DNA from: an uncultured Alphaproteobacteria bacterium
GTDB lineage: Bacteria; Pseudomonadota; Alphaproteobacteria; MPNO01; UBA2964
Length of the DNA stretch: 64,000 bases
NCBI GenBank assembly: GCA_943787225.1
Contig: CALSLP010000003.1
Span: 204,797-268,796, forward strand
Direction: 5' to 3'
The notes below the pieces were generated by a model. That model was not told the origin of the DNA, ran no database searches, and saw only the letters and a program-made list of their open reading frames with translations. Shown one piece after another: positions 8,815-19,469 of the stretch. Made by a program: the position numbers and the translations under genes. Position 1 is the stretch's first letter; each line of letters opens with the position of its first letter.

Positions 8815-9978
8815 ATGCCTGATGGAGACGCCGTAGCCATAAAAGTCACCAGCCGTATTTCCGAGATTGATGCGGCCGCGTGGGATGCCTGCGCGGGGAA
8901 CGACAATCCGTTTGTCAGCCATGCGTTCCTCGACATTCTGGAAGAAAGTGGCGCAGCCTGTGCTGAATCCGGCTGGCTGCCGCAGCATCTGTTACTCGAA
9001 GATTCTGCGGGCCAGCTTATTGGCGCTGTGCCGTGTTATCTCAAAAACCACTCCTACGGCGAATATGTGTTTGATTGGGGCTGGGCCGATGCTTTTGAGC
9101 GCGCCGGCGGCAAGTATTATCCCAAACTTCAGGTATCAGTGCCCTTCTCTCCCGTCACAGGGCCTCGTCTTTTGGTACGTCCCGGACCCGACACAGCCGA
9201 AACCCGGCGGGTTCTTGTCGCGGGTCTGCGGGAACTCGCTAATCAACATGAAGTCTCTTCGCTACACATCACGTTTTGTGAAAAGGAAGAGCGCGACCTG
9301 CTCGAAGGTGAGGATTTTCTCAAACGGATGGGGCAACAATTCCACTGGCATAATCGCGGCTATGAAACTTTTGAAGATTTTCTCGGCGCGCTGAATTCCC
9401 GCAAGCGCAAGGCTGTTCGCAAAGAACGCAAGCTCGCCAATCAGGATGCCCATGTTGAAGTTCTCACAGGCGACGACCTGAAGCCGGAGCATATGGACGC
9501 GTTCTACCAGTTCTATCTCACAACGGTCGAAAAGAAGTGGGCGCACGCCTACCTCAATCGCGACTTCTTTATGCTGATGCAGGAGCGGCTGGCCGACAAG
9601 GTTGTGATGATCATGGCCAGCGACGATGGAGAGTATGTCGGCGCGGCGCTTAATTTGCGCGGCTCAAACACTTTGTATGGCCGCAACTGGGGCGGCTCCC
9701 CCCGCTATCGCATGCTCTATTTCGAAGCGTGTTTTTACAAAGCAATTGAGTATGCCATTGATAACGGCCTTGCCAGGGTTGAAGCAGGCGCTCAAGGCCC
9801 GCACAAGATCAGCCGCGGCTATCTACCGTCAGAGACCTATAGCGCGCACTGGATACGGGATCCGGTATTCAGGGATGCTGTCGCGAGATTCCTGGTCAGC
9901 GAGCAAAAAGAAACCAAATGGGAAATGGACGCGCTTGAAGACGAGCGCTCGCCCTATCGCAAAGACACCGACGTTTAA
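8815..9978 (+). CDS. FemAB-like GNAT acyltransferase (DUF482 family)
   Basis: A 387-residue protein of the DUF482/FemAB_like family, in which two GNAT-like halves are joined. Recognisable segments are NPFVSHAFLDILEESGAA near the N-terminus, PCYLKNHSYGEYVFDWGWADA, SPVTGPRLLV, and the C-terminal half with LYGRNWGGS, YRMLYFEACFYKAIEYAI and RVEAGAQGPHKISRGY. Family members are proposed to transfer acyl or aminoacyl groups, but the substrate is not established. The ATG at 8815 lies 42 bases after ridA. It converges on clpA with a 25-base gap. Confidence 0.88.
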   Translation: MPDGDAVAIKVTSRISEIDAAAWDACAGNDNPFVSHAFLDILEESGAACAESGWLPQHLLLEDSAGQLIGAVPCYLKNHSYGEYVFDWGWADAFERAGGKYYPKLQVSVPFSPVTGPRLLVRPGPDTAETRRVLVAGLRELANQHEVSSLHITFCEKEERDLLEGEDFLKRMGQQFHWHNRGYETFEDFLGALNSRKRKAVRKERKLANQDAHVEVLTGDDLKPEHMDAFYQFYLTTVEKKWAHAYLNRDFFMLMQERLADKVVMIMASDDGEYVGAALNLRGSNTLYGRNWGGSPRYRMLYFEACFYKAIEYAIDNGLARVEAGAQGPHKISRGYLPSETYSAHWIRDPVFRDAVARFLVSEQKETKWEMDALEDERSPYRKDTDV

Positions 9979-10003
9979 CGTTTACGCGACGGCGCTAACC
10001 GAC

Positions 10004-12364
10004 CTATTCAACGAGCTCCGGCGTCTTCTTGCCGTCGTCGTTATCCTTCCCTGAATCCTTGCCCTTACCTTTACGCTTGGATTTAGGCTTGGTTGGCTTC
10101 TTTTTTGGATCCTCGGGCCGGATATCAAAGGCCAGCTCTTTATCCTTCACCGAGACACTAACCACGCCACCGCGCGCAAGTTTGCCAAACAACAACTCAT
10201 CGGCCAGCGGTTTCTTGATGCTCTCCTGAATAAGTCGACCAAGCGGACGCGCGCCAAAATGCTCGTCATAGCCTTTCTCTACCAACCATTTACGGGAGGC
10301 CTTATCGAGCTCAATCCTCACATTGCGATCCTCGAGCTGCACTTCGAGCTGCATGACAAACTTATCGACGACCAGAGAAACAACTTTAGGCGATAGCCCG
10401 CCAAACCCGATCGTTGCATCAAGACGATTACGGAATTCAGGCGTAAACATGCGTTTAATCGCCTCTTCATCCTCGCCTTCACGCTTCGTACGGCCGATGC
10501 CGATAGCTTCCTTGGCCATATCCGAAGCCCCGGCATTTGTTGTCATAATCAAAATGACATTGCGGAAATCAACATTCTTACCGTTGTGATCGGTCAGACG
10601 TCCATGATCCATCACCTGCAACAGGATATTGAATAGATCCGGATGAGCCTTTTCTATTTCATCAAGCAGCAAAACCGCATGCGGGTGCTGATCGATGGCA
10701 TCGGTTAGCAACCCGCCCTGATCAAACCCAACATAGCCGGGCGGCGCACCGATGAGACGGGATATCGTATGGCGTTCCATATATTCCGACATATCAAACC
10801 GGATCAGCTCTATGCCCATCGTGATGGCGAGCTGACGGGCAACTTCCGTTTTACCGACACCGGTCGGCCCCGAGAACAAATAGGAGCCGATTGGTTTCTC
10901 AGGCTCACGAAGTCCAGCCCGAGAAAGTTTGATCGCCGATGACAATGCGGAGATCGCATCATCCTGCCCGAACACAACGCGCTTCAGATCATCATCCAAT
11001 GTCTTTAGCGTTTCCTGATCATCGCGAGACACGCTCTTTGGCGGAATTCTTGCGATCTTGGCAACGACGTCTTCAATGTCTTTAACCGTGATCATCTTGC
11101 GGCGCTTGCCTTCGGGCAACAGCATCTGCGCCGCGCCCGCTTCGTCAATAACGTCAATCGCCTTATCGGGAAGCTTGCGATCATTGATATAGCGCGCGGC
11201 GAGTTCAACTGCTGTACGGATCGCTTCCGCCGTAAAACGGACCCGATGATGCTTTTCGTAGTATGGCTTTAAGCCCCGAAGAATTTTAACGGCGTCGTCG
11301 ATTGAGGGTTCAATAACATCAATCTTCTGGAAACGACGTACCAAAGCCCGGTCTTTTTCAAAGTAAGACCGGTATTCTTTATAAGTAGTCGAGCCCATGC
11401 ATTTCAGCGTGCCGCTCTGCAGCGCAGGCTTAAGCAGGTTCGACGCATCCATCGAGCCACCGCTGGTCGCGCCGGCTCCGATCACTGTGTGGATTTCATC
11501 AATAAACAGGACCGCGCCTTCACAAGCCTCCAATTCAGTGACAACCGCCTTGAGCCGCTCTTCAAAATCACCGCGATAACGAGTTCCCGCCAAAAGCGCG
11601 CCCATATCGAGGGAAAATATCGTTGCATCGGCGAGAACTTCAGGGACGTCGCCATCGACAATGCGCTTCGCAAGTCCTTCCGCCAACGCTGTCTTGCCAA
11701 CACCGGCATCACCAACATAAAGCGGATTATTCTTTCGGCGGCGACATAGAACCTGGATGGTGCGGTCAATTTCTTCAGACCGGCCAATCAGAGGATCAAT
11801 CTTGCCTTCACTGGCCTTCTTATTGAGATCGACGCAATACGCATCGAGAGCCTCATGCCCCTCTTTGACGTTAGATTCGTCGCCCTCATCGCCATCCGTA
11901 CCTTCAACCGGTCTCGGCTCAGAACGACCGGGCACTTTTGCGATACCGTGTGAGATATAATTGACGGCATCGAAGCGCGACATTTCCTGCTCTTGGAGAT
12001 AGTAAACCGCATGCGATTCACGTTCGGAGAACATCGCCACCAGAACGTTGGCGCCGGTGACTTCCTGACGACCGGCTGTCTGTACGTGGATCGCAGCCCG
12101 CTGAACGACACGCTGGAAACTCGCAGTGGGTTTTGGATCCTCGTCCCGATTAACGACTAAATTGCCGAGCTCGTTATCAAGATAATCAACGAGGTCTTCC
12201 TTGAGCTTTTCAATTTCCACGCCACAAGCGCGCAATACCGCGACTGCGTCCTGGTCCTCAATCAGAGCAAACATCAAATGCTCAAGCGTTGCATATTCAT
12301 GGTGACGCTCACGCGCGCATGACAACGCCTGATGAAGACTACGTTCGAGATTGCGCGACAACAT
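10004..12364 (-). CDS. clpA: ATP-dependent Clp protease, ATP-binding subunit ClpA
   Basis: Hexameric AAA+ unfoldase that feeds substrates, including ClpS-delivered N-degron proteins, into ClpP. The 786-residue protein has the N-terminal Clp repeat domain (1-140), D1 with Walker A GDAGVGKT at 218-225 and Walker B LFIDE at 286-290, and D2 with Walker A GPTGVGKT at 499-506. The C-terminal D2-small domain contains [10 protein letters not shown]. The last 35 or so residues form a lysine-rich tail that goes beyond the usual ClpA end. It begins three bases after clpS; the pair is one operon. Confidence 0.97.
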   Translation of the reverse strand: MLSRNLERSLHQALSCARERHHEYATLEHLMFALIEDQDAVAVLRACGVEIEKLKEDLVDYLDNELGNLVVNRDEDPKPTASFQRVVQRAAIHVQTAGRQEVTGANVLVAMFSERESHAVYYLQEQEMSRFDAVNYISHGIAKVPGRSEPRPVEGTDGDEGDESNVKEGHEALDAYCVDLNKKASEGKIDPLIGRSEEIDRTIQVLCRRRKNNPLYVGDAGVGKTALAEGLAKRIVDGDVPEVLADATIFSLDMGALLAGTRYRGDFEERLKAVVTELEACEGAVLFIDEIHTVIGAGATSGGSMDASNLLKPALQSGTLKCMGSTTYKEYRSYFEKDRALVRRFQKIDVIEPSIDDAVKILRGLKPYYEKHHRVRFTAEAIRTAVELAARYINDRKLPDKAIDVIDEAGAAQMLLPEGKRRKMITVKDIEDVVAKIARIPPKSVSRDDQETLKTLDDDLKRVVFGQDDAISALSSAIKLSRAGLREPEKPIGSYLFSGPTGVGKTEVARQLAITMGIELIRFDMSEYMERHTISRLIGAPPGYVGFDQGGLLTDAIDQHPHAVLLLDEIEKAHPDLFNILLQVMDHGRLTDHNGKNVDFRNVILIMTTNAGASDMAKEAIGIGRTKREGEDEEAIKRMFTPEFRNRLDATIGFGGLSPKVVSLVVDKFVMQLEVQLEDRNVRIELDKASRKWLVEKGYDEHFGARPLGRLIQESIKKPLADELLFGKLARGGVVSVSVKDKELAFDIRPEDPKKKPTKPKSKRKGKGKDSGKDNDDGKKTPELVE

Positions 12365-12367
12365 GCG

Positions 12368-12706
12368 TTACTCCTTCTCGAGGGTGCATTGCAAAGGATG
12401 CTGGTGCTGCTGCGCCAGATCCATCACTTGGGTTACTTTGGTCTCTGCGACTTCATACGTAAAGACACCACAAATACCGACACCCTTCTGATGCACATGA
12501 AGCATGATATTCAGGGCTTCTTCATGGCTTTTGCTAAAGTAGCGTTCGAGGATCAAAACGACGAACTCCATCGGCGTGTAATCGTCATTCAACATGATGA
12601 CTTTATACATCGATGGTTTTTTCGTTTTGGGCTTACTCCTGACGACAACGCCAACATTCGTGTCATCGTCTCCGCCAGGCGGCCGGTCTGTATCTTTATC
12701 GCTCAT
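12368..12706 (-). CDS. clpS: ATP-dependent Clp protease adaptor ClpS
   Basis: Adaptor that recognises N-terminal Phe, Leu, Trp and Tyr and hands those proteins to ClpA. The 112-residue protein has a flexible acidic N-terminus (1-30) and the ClpS core: [20 protein letters not shown] with the DD residues that contact the N-degron amino group, then [21 protein letters not shown]. It is directly upstream of clpA with three bases between. aat at 2244 belongs to the same N-degron pathway. Confidence 0.97.
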   Translation of the reverse strand: MSDKDTDRPPGGDDDTNVGVVVRSKPKTKKPSMYKVIMLNDDYTPMEFVVLILERYFSKSHEEALNIMLHVHQKGVGICGVFTYEVAETKVTQVMDLAQQHQHPLQCTLEKE

Positions 12707-13046
12707 CGTATTTCGAAAGTGCTCTAATCTGTGACCTAATACGTAAATGCTCAGTGAGTAGATATGTTATTAGATAGGGTACCTAACTTGAAAGAACAAA
12801 CTAGCCCTAACGATGTATTTCCCGAAGCTTTGCAACACTTGATTCGCCTTACTAAAGTCACAATTTCAACAGAGAAATCAAACAGCTCTAAATTACAATC
12901 AGTTAACCAGGGTTAATCAAACCTTAAATTTTGAAGACCAAAATGGACTTCTGAGTAGCTTTCAATTAGAATCTCTTTAGATTCAATAGCTTCGGGACAA
13001 GCAGGCATATAACTTTCGATATGACGCAGAAAACAAGCTATCGAAT
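12707..13046. other. Intergenic region between divergent clpS and dacC
   Basis: This 340-base AT-rich region must contain promoters for clpS (minus) and the D,D-carboxypeptidase (plus). It contains a TTAA-N7-TTAA motif at 12913-12927 (listed separately) and a small inverted repeat GAATCT/AGATTC at 12969-12984. No small open frame with a ribosome site and no tRNA-like fold was found. Confidence 0.6.
12913..12927 (+). promoter_or_regulatory. Putative CtrA-binding site
   Basis: TTAATCAAACCTTAA is an exact match to the alphaproteobacterial CtrA motif TTAA-N7-TTAA, and another TTAACC half-site lies ten bases upstream at 12903. It sits 120 bases before the D,D-carboxypeptidase start, a cell-envelope gene of the sort CtrA often controls. 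In AT-rich intergenic DNA a chance match is possible. Confidence 0.4.
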
Positions 13047-14259
13047 ATGAGGACGAATGTGCGCCTCCGACTGATCGCCCTCCTGATCATCGCTGTACTT
13101 ACCCAGCTTTCGCCCGCTACGGCAGCGCGCTACTCCTCAATTATTGTGGATGAAAAAAGCGGCGCCGTCCTTCATGCGGTAAATCCGGATTGGCGGGTCT
13201 ATCCGGCTTCTCTCACAAAAATGATGACCCTCTACTTGGTCTTTGAGAAGTTGAAAGCCGGAAAAATCAAGTTAAACACCCGCCTCAAAGTTTCCAGACG
13301 TGCCGCAAAACGACCAAAGTCAAAAATTTATGTTAAACGGGGCAGTACAATTACCGTCCAACAAGGCATCAAGGCGCTCGTCACAAAATCCGCAAATGAT
13401 GTCGCCGCGGTGATCGCCGAAGGACTTGGCGGCTCAGAAGAAAAATTTGCCCGCTTGATGACCTATCGCGCCCGACAGCTTGGCATGTCGCGAACGACGT
13501 TTAAGAATGCATCGGGCCTCCCAAACAAAAGACAAGTCACAACAGCTCGTGATATGGCGCGATTGTCGATAGCGTTGCGTCGGGATTTTCCCAAACGCTT
13601 TAAATACTTCACGACTACTGAATTTCGCTACAAAGGGCGTACGCACGGAAATCACAACAAACTTCTACGGCGTTTGCCAGGGACCGATGGAATCAAAACC
13701 GGGTATATCCGTGATTCCGGTTTCAACATTGCGGTTTCCGTAAAGTATAAACGGCGACGCTTAATAGGCACAGTGTTTGGAGGAAAATCAGGAAACAAGC
13801 GAGATACGCACGCGATCACATTGTTTAAGCGCGTGTTCACAATGCTTGATGAAATGGACAAGAGTGATCGCAATCGCTTTATCGCCGGAAAAAAAGGTGG
13901 ATTACCGGTTACGTTTTCAGCTCTATCACCAGCACAGATTGCGAAACGCAAGGCTGCAATTCAACGTGAAAAGGCAAAGAAAGAGGTGCCACGCCATTGG
14001 AGCGTCCAGGTTGGGGCTTTCGATAGATTTACACCGGCACACCTAGCCGCCTCCAGAGCATCCCGTATCGCACCAAGCCTCAAACGTAGTCGTATCTCTG
14101 TTAAATCCAGCGCTGCACGAGGCAAAAGAATTTATCGGGCGCGGCTTGTCGGTCTAGTTGAATCGAAAGCCCGTGAAGCCTGCAGAGGTCCTCAAACGGC
14201 GAAACATCACCTGTCTCGTCATCCGAGAAGAAAACTCAGTTTCTCAAGGCGACCGCTAA
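13047..14259 (+). CDS. D-alanyl-D-alanine carboxypeptidase with SPOR domain (one frameshift)
   Basis: Periplasmic penicillin-binding protein (DacA/DacC type) that trims the terminal D-Ala of peptidoglycan stem peptides. A signal peptide spans about residues 1-27. The peptidase S11 motifs are S55-L-T-K58 (SxxK), S115-A-N117 (SxN) and K217-T-G219 (KTG). A basic linker leads to a C-terminal SPOR domain (HWSVQVGAFDRFTPAHLAA from about residue 315) that binds denuded glycan at the septum. The open frame runs on to 14723, but homology switches frame at 14186-14189, where one extra G interrupts the SPOR domain. The repaired frame continues VLKRRNITCLVIREEN and stops at 14259. The long apparent C-terminus is therefore an artefact of the shift. 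Confidence 0.88.
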
Positions 14260-14269
14260 GCGCTAAAAG

Positions 14270-15645
14270 TCAGGCGGCTGCAACGCCGCTTTCAGTGAGC
14301 TCGGTAACGAGTGCATCGCGCAACCGCTCAAGACCGTCATCATCATTGGCTTCGCATCGAGCAACCAGAACGTCCTGGGTATTGGATGCCCGTAACAGCC
14401 ACCAGCCGTCATCCGTTTTTACGCGCAGCCCATCGACATCGCTCAGATTTGCGCCTTTAGCCCGCATCCGTTCCAGGACTTCTTCAACCACCTCAAACTT
14501 GCGGGTTTCACCACAGGGGAATCTCAGCTCCGGGTGTGTTCACCGGTTGCGGCAGGCTATCCCGAATTTCAGCCAAGAGATCGGCTCTGATTTGCGACGT
14601 GATTTAACAACCGAACGGCTGCGTATAACCCATCGTCATAACCGTAATATTTATCGGCAAAAAAGATATGACCGCTCATCTCTCCAGCCAAGGGCGCTTT
14701 GGTTTCCGCCATTTTTGCCTTGATGAGCGAGTGACCGGTCCGCCACATCAACGGTTCCCCCCCCATCCGGGCAACCTCGTCAAACAGAGTCTGGCTGGCC
14801 TTAACATCAGCAATAATGGTCGCGCCCGGAATATCCTTGAGGACATCAGAGGCGAGCAAGATCATAAGTTGATCGCCCCACAGGATTCGTCCCTGGCCGT
14901 CAACCGCTCCAATACGATCTCCATCACCATCAAACGCCAGGCCAAAATCACAGTTTTCAGACCGGACGGCTTCTTGAAGCTGTTCGAGACATTCAGGCAC
15001 CGTAGGATCAGGATGATGTGCCGGAAAAGTCCCGTCGATCTTCTCGTTAAGAAGAATATGCGTACCGGGTAACCTTGCGCAAAGATCACGCATGGCATCA
15101 CCAGCAGAGCCATTACCCGCATCCCAAGCTACTTTTAGAGGTCGTTTGCCATCATAATCAGCCGCAAGCCGCGCGACATATTTGTCATGTACAGGGTATT
15201 CGGAACTGTCGCCCGTTCCCTCGGCATACTCACCAGCGGCCGCAATTTCTCCTAGACGCAGGATATCCTCGCCATAGAAAGGCGCCTTGCCGAGCATCAT
15301 TTTAAAGCCGTTATATTCAGGCGGATTGTGTGACCCTGAAATCATGATCCCTGCATCTGCCGGGACAATGTTCACTGCAAAATAAAGCATGGGTGTCGGC
15401 CCGAGGCCGATGCGAATAGCCGACAACCCACAGGCCGTCAGCCCGTCGACAACTGCTTTTTCAAGGTCAGGGGAGCTGAGACGCCCATCATACCCAACAC
15501 AGACGGTTCGCCCGCCATTTTCGACAACCATCGTGCCAAAGGCCCGCCCGATTGCATATGCACCGTCAATCGTCAGCGTTTTATCAATGACGCCACGAAT
15601 GTCGTATTCGCGCAGAATTGTTGGATCGAGTTGGTATCCATTCAT
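14270..15645 (-). pseudogene. Phosphomannomutase/phosphoglucomutase (two frameshifts)
   Basis: Interconverts hexose 6- and 1-phosphates, feeding sugar nucleotides for envelope polysaccharides. The start [18 protein letters not shown] is typical. The catalytic phosphoserine lies in GSHNP (S105), the metal loop reads FDGDGDRIG, and the sugar-binding GEMSGHIFF follows. The frame ends early at 14569, but domain 4 continues in other frames after an extra base near 14575 and another near 14530, ending RVKTDDGWWLLRASNTQ and the phosphate-binding region. Repaired length is about 457 residues, the family norm. With a third insertion 340 bases away in dacC, errors in the sequence are the simplest reading. 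It starts five bases after ugd. Confidence 0.9.
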
Positions 15646-15650
15646 TGCAC

Positions 15651-16970
15651 TTACTCAGCAGCGAGGGCTTCACGCCCAACGCTGTAATATGTAAATCCGG
15701 CGCGCTTCATATCTTCGAGGTTATAGATGTTCCTGAGATCAACCAGTATCGGTGTTTTTAAAAGGCTTTTGACCCGCTCAAAATCGAGCGCTCGAAAAGC
15801 ATTCCATTCTGTAACAATCACCAAAACATCAGCACCCTGCATTGTCTCGTAGGGGCCTTCGCAAAAAACAACATCCTCAAAGAGATGAGCCGCTTCCTTC
15901 ATCCCCTGAGGATCATAGGCCTGAATACTCGCTCCCGCCTTTTGAAGTTCCGGGACAATGACAAGGCTCGGGCTATCCCGCATGTCATCTGTATCAGGTT
16001 TAAATGTCAGCCCAAGAACAGCGACCGTCTTGTTTGCAACGGAGCCACCACAAGCGGCGACAACTTTTTCCGCCATCTGCGTTTTGCGTTTCTCGTTTAT
16101 ATCGACAACGGTCTCAACAATCCGAATAGGGGCGCCAGCATCTTTCGCCGTCTGGACGAGCGCCAAAGTGTCTTTCGGAAAACACGACCCGCCATAGCCC
16201 GGGCCTGCATGCAAAAACTTATTCCCGATCCGACCATCGAGACCGATGCCCCGCGCGACATCCTGAACATTAGCCCCGACCTTTTCGCAGAGATCCGCAA
16301 ATTCGTTGATAAACGTTATCTTCGTCGCCAGGAAAGTATTCGCTGCGTATTTAGTAAGTTCTGCCGTTTCCAACGTGGTTTGGACGATTGGTGTTTCAAG
16401 GAGATAGAGCGGTCGGTATAGCTCACTCAAAACGTCGGCAGCCCGTTCTGTCTCAGTCCCAATAACAACGCGATCAGGTCTCATAAAATCACTGATCGCG
16501 GCCCCTTCTCGGAGGAATTCAGGATTTGAGGCCACGTCGAACTCAGCGTCAGGACGAGCCTCAGCCACAATCCGCTTCACTTCCCGTCCGGTACCAACAG
16601 GAACCGTCGACTTTGTAACGATGACGGTATAACCATCCATCGCCTCAGCGACTTCCTTTGCTGCGCCATAGACATAGGAAAGATCAGCGTGCCCGCCGCC
16701 ACGACGGCTCGGCGTTCCGACGGCAATAAACACTGCATCCGCGCCTTTTACACCCGTTTTTAGATCGGTTGTGAAAGAAAGTCTTTTGGCGGCTAAATTG
16801 TTCGCAACGAGATTTTCAAGACCAGGCTCATAGATCGGGCATTCACCCGCCTTCAGCTTATTGATCTTTTCTTCATCCTTATCGACGCAGACAACTTCTA
16901 CGCCAAATTCAGAGAAACACGCTCCCGAAACGAGCCCGACATAGCCGGTACCGATCATCGCAATTTTCAT
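15651..16970 (-). CDS. ugd: UDP-glucose 6-dehydrogenase
   Basis: Oxidises UDP-glucose to UDP-glucuronate with two NAD, for exopolysaccharide or lipopolysaccharide synthesis. The 439-residue protein starts with the Rossmann motif GTGYVG (residues 7-12) and carries the catalytic cysteine C263 in [10 protein letters not shown], the central helix [18 protein letters not shown], and the C-terminal NAD/UDP domain with [16 protein letters not shown]. It lies between galU, which makes its substrate, and pmm, so the three genes form a UDP-sugar module. Confidence 0.96.
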   Translation of the reverse strand: MKIAMIGTGYVGLVSGACFSEFGVEVVCVDKDEEKINKLKAGECPIYEPGLENLVANNLAAKRLSFTTDLKTGVKGADAVFIAVGTPSRRGGGHADLSYVYGAAKEVAEAMDGYTVIVTKSTVPVGTGREVKRIVAEARPDAEFDVASNPEFLREGAAISDFMRPDRVVIGTETERAADVLSELYRPLYLLETPIVQTTLETAELTKYAANTFLATKITFINEFADLCEKVGANVQDVARGIGLDGRIGNKFLHAGPGYGGSCFPKDTLALVQTAKDAGAPIRIVETVVDINEKRKTQMAEKVVAACGGSVANKTVAVLGLTFKPDTDDMRDSPSLVIVPELQKAGASIQAYDPQGMKEAAHLFEDVVFCEGPYETMQGADVLVIVTEWNAFRALDFERVKSLLKTPILVDLRNIYNLEDMKRAGFTYYSVGREALAAE

Positions 16971-17021
16971 ACTCTTTTATCCTGGAAAGGGCCGTAAGCT
17001 ATATTCGTTTCAGCCAAGTTA

Positions 17022-17891
17022 TCACACATATCGTTTGATCAACGCGGACACTTCGTCGCGTAAATCATCACGAGCAAGGGCAAATGCCAAATTGGCTTCA
17101 AAGAAGCCCGCCTTATCGCCACAGTCAAAGCGGCGTCCTTCAAATCTTAAGCCATGAAAGGGCGATGTCCCGATCATCTTGGCCATAGAATCCGTTAATT
17201 GAATTTCGCCCCCGGCACCCTTTTCCTTCTGTCCCAAATGCTCAAAAACTTCAGGCAGCAACACATATCGACCAATGATAGACAACGTCGATGGCGCATC
17301 CTCGGGCTCTGGCTTCTCAACCAAACCTTTGACCTCCACAAGCGCACCGTCTTCCGTACCTGTATCAACAATTCCATAACGATTTGTATGTTCCTTGGGC
17401 ACATCGACGACAGCCACTATGTTGCCACGAGTCTTCTCAAAAGAATCGATCATCTGTTTGAGGCACGGGGTCTGTGCCATGACAAGGTCATCCGCGAGCA
17501 GAACAGCAAAAGGTTCATTGCCAACCAGCTCCCGAGCGCACCACACGGCGTGCCCTAAGCCCAAAGGTTCCTGCTGGCGCGTATACGCGACCTGTCCGGG
17601 TTGCAGCATTGGGCCGCTGACCAGCCTGACTTCCGCTGTCTTTCCTTTTTCATTGAGAATGTTTTCGAGCTCGATACTGTGATCGAAATGATCTTCGATC
17701 GCGGTTTTGCCGCGACCGGTAACAAAAATAAACTCTTCAATCCCAGCAGCCTGAGCTTCCTCGACCGCATATTGAATGAGCGGCTTGTCTACGACTGGAA
17801 GCATTTCCTTCGGCATCGCTTTTGTTGCGGGCAGAAATCTTGTCCCCATACCACCAACCGGGAATACTGCCTTACGAACACGCTGCACCAT
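17022..17891 (-). CDS. galU: UTP--glucose-1-phosphate uridylyltransferase
   Basis: Makes UDP-glucose from glucose 1-phosphate and UTP. The 289-residue protein carries the nucleotidyltransferase signature FPVGGMGTRFLPATKAMPKE at residues 11-30, then LADDLV, GLVEKPEPEDAPS, GRYVLLPEVFE and GGEIQLTD, all characteristic of GalU. It is upstream of ugd (51-base gap) and pmm on the same strand. Together the products give glucose 1-phosphate, UDP-glucose and UDP-glucuronate in sequence. No glycosyltransferase is nearby. Confidence 0.96.
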   Translation of the reverse strand: MVQRVRKAVFPVGGMGTRFLPATKAMPKEMLPVVDKPLIQYAVEEAQAAGIEEFIFVTGRGKTAIEDHFDHSIELENILNEKGKTAEVRLVSGPMLQPGQVAYTRQQEPLGLGHAVWCARELVGNEPFAVLLADDLVMAQTPCLKQMIDSFEKTRGNIVAVVDVPKEHTNRYGIVDTGTEDGALVEVKGLVEKPEPEDAPSTLSIIGRYVLLPEVFEHLGQKEKGAGGEIQLTDSMAKMIGTSPFHGLRFEGRRFDCGDKAGFFEANLAFALARDDLRDEVSALIKRYV

Positions 17892-18006
17892 TCAACTACC
17901 CTCTGGAACCAATTTACTAAGATTATAAGATTACATGTATTAGGCGCGTGTTTGTGCCACAGATCACCGCCTAATGGCAAGAAAGCTCCCCTTTTCGAGA
18001 AATTCG

Positions 18007-18732
18007 TCATTCACCGAGGAGAAGTTCTTTAGCCTGATTGATTTTGCTGGCGAGGAAGTTGGAACCGCCCTGATCTGGATGGTTCTTTTTCATCAGAATA
18101 TGGTGCGCCGCCTTGATTTCATCCGGTGTCGCACTGAGAGAAACGTTAAGTATCTCGCAAGCCTCTTCACGGGTCATTCCTCCGCCCCATGGCGTGGATC
18201 GTCCCGCGTTTCCTGCACCCGAAGATTCGGAATTACTTGCCTCACCAGTACGCCAAGCAGCCCCATGAACACGATCCAGATAGGCTTCAAGAACTTGCGC
18301 AGATTCTTCATCCGCGACGCGACATTCCTGTAAAAGCTCTAGTAATTCAGGCTGGCTCAATTCACCCAGCCGTCTGCCCTTAAACTGTCCTTCAAGAACG
18401 GTACCATCCAAAATACCGCTATCATGATCCAGCGTCATGCGGAGAAACCGCGTATTCACACCGGTCGCTTGTCCTTGGCTGGGGCCACCCAAATTTTTAA
18501 AAAACTGCTTCGCTGCCCGCCAGCGAAGCAACAGTGGCAGTAAAAAGGCAAAGAGAAACATCACCATACCCAAACCGCGTGATGCGATCAGATATATGGA
18601 TCCCACGATGGCTGCCAAAACAAAGCCCCCGACCAGCACTTTGATCGCCCGTGCTCGATTAAGTCCCATCAAGCCACGGATAATTAGAAAAACACCGATA
18701 ACGACAGCTATACCTAAGATGAGATAGGGCAT
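18007..18732 (-). CDS. Membrane-anchored Tim14-like J-domain protein
   Basis: A 241-residue protein with about three hydrophobic helices in residues 1-70 and a C-terminal J domain (186-241). The J domain has MTREEACEILNVSLSATPDE, the HPD triad at 218-220 in MKKNHPDQGGS, and KINQAKELLL. This short J domain resembles the mitochondrial import motor protein Tim14/Pam18 and its alphaproteobacterial relatives, which stimulate a DnaK-type partner at the membrane. The middle region (95-160) is acidic and not recognised. The VWA gene lies 29 bases upstream on the same strand, so they are probably cotranscribed. Confidence 0.88.
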   Translation of the reverse strand: MPYLILGIAVVIGVFLIIRGLMGLNRARAIKVLVGGFVLAAIVGSIYLIASRGLGMVMFLFAFLLPLLLRWRAAKQFFKNLGGPSQGQATGVNTRFLRMTLDHDSGILDGTVLEGQFKGRRLGELSQPELLELLQECRVADEESAQVLEAYLDRVHGAAWRTGEASNSESSGAGNAGRSTPWGGGMTREEACEILNVSLSATPDEIKAAHHILMKKNHPDQGGSNFLASKINQAKELLLGE

Positions 18733-18761
18733 CTTTGTTCCAGTTTGACCTTCAGCTATTG

Positions 18762-19469
18762 CTATTTAACCTGAGAGGTTATTTGAGCCACAGCAGCACC
18801 TGCCCGTTTTCCATAATCCTCGAGGGCCCGCAACCCTCCCGCAGCAAATACAGCGACAGCTGCCAATAATTCTTTCAGCTGATTAGCAGAGGAGGAATCG
18901 AACCGGCAATGAGCGCCGCCTGTCAGATTGGCAAATTGTTTAAACGCCTGCGTGGCAACCGGGTCATCTCCTTCCTGAAAGACGAAGATCGGCACACCTA
19001 AGACGCCGAGTTCACCAGCCGTATGGCAGAGCTCATCGACATCTTCTTCCATCGCGTCCCCGACATAAACCAGAGCGTTGACCTTGCGCTTTTTAGTCTC
19101 TCCAACAGCATGGCTGAGTACTTTTCCTATTTGGGTACGGCCACCCCGGCAATAAACAGATGTCATCCGCCGGACGAGATCATCCGACGATGACAACCAC
19201 GAGCTGTTCTTGCATTCGCCGAAGCCTCTAAAGAAGACAAGCTGCACTTCGAGTCCGCCTAATCCGTCGGTCGCCTTGAACATCTCACTTTGAATATGGC
19301 AGGCACTATCCCAGCTCGGCTCACGGCTCGCGGTTGCATCCATCGCAAACATCAACCGGCCGACACCATCAGAGGATCGTACGGCGGGCGTGCGCGCGAG
19401 CTTATCCAGAAAGTCTGAGACTTCCTGTGAACCAACCTGAGTCGGAACCTGTTTGTTTCCACTCGCCAT
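18762..19469 (-). CDS. VWA-like domain protein
   Basis: A 235-residue protein with a von Willebrand factor A-like fold. The MIDAS metal-site motif appears as D44-A-T-A-S48 in LMFAMDATASRE, followed by the threonine region GGRTQIGK and the acidic VYVGDAMEE. It has no signal peptide or transmembrane helix, so it should be cytoplasmic. The ATG at 19469 has a GGAAGG site and is preferred to the GTG at 19475. It is the first gene of a pair with the Tim14-like J-protein. The family is frequent in alphaproteobacteria but no function is established; the ligand is unknown. Confidence 0.8.
   Translation of the reverse strand: MASGNKQVPTQVGSQEVSDFLDKLARTPAVRSSDGVGRLMFAMDATASREPSWDSACHIQSEMFKATDGLGGLEVQLVFFRGFGECKNSSWLSSSDDLVRRMTSVYCRGGRTQIGKVLSHAVGETKKRKVNALVYVGDAMEEDVDELCHTAGELGVLGVPIFVFQEGDDPVATQAFKQFANLTGGAHCRFDSSSANQLKELLAAVAVFAAGGLRALEDYGKRAGAAVAQITSQVK

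Noticed and set aside
12332..12727. 131-codon plus-strand frame over clpS.
   Set aside because: It covers clpS in antisense and has no independent support.
13047..14723. A 558-residue open frame suggesting a carboxypeptidase with a long novel C-terminal domain.
   Set aside because: From 14187 on the frame reads antisense of pmm; the SPOR domain continues in another frame and stops at 14259, so the extension is due to a one-base insertion.
15885..16421. 178-codon plus-strand open frame inside ugd.
   Set aside because: Antisense shadow of a well conserved gene, with no ribosome site and no family-like sequence.
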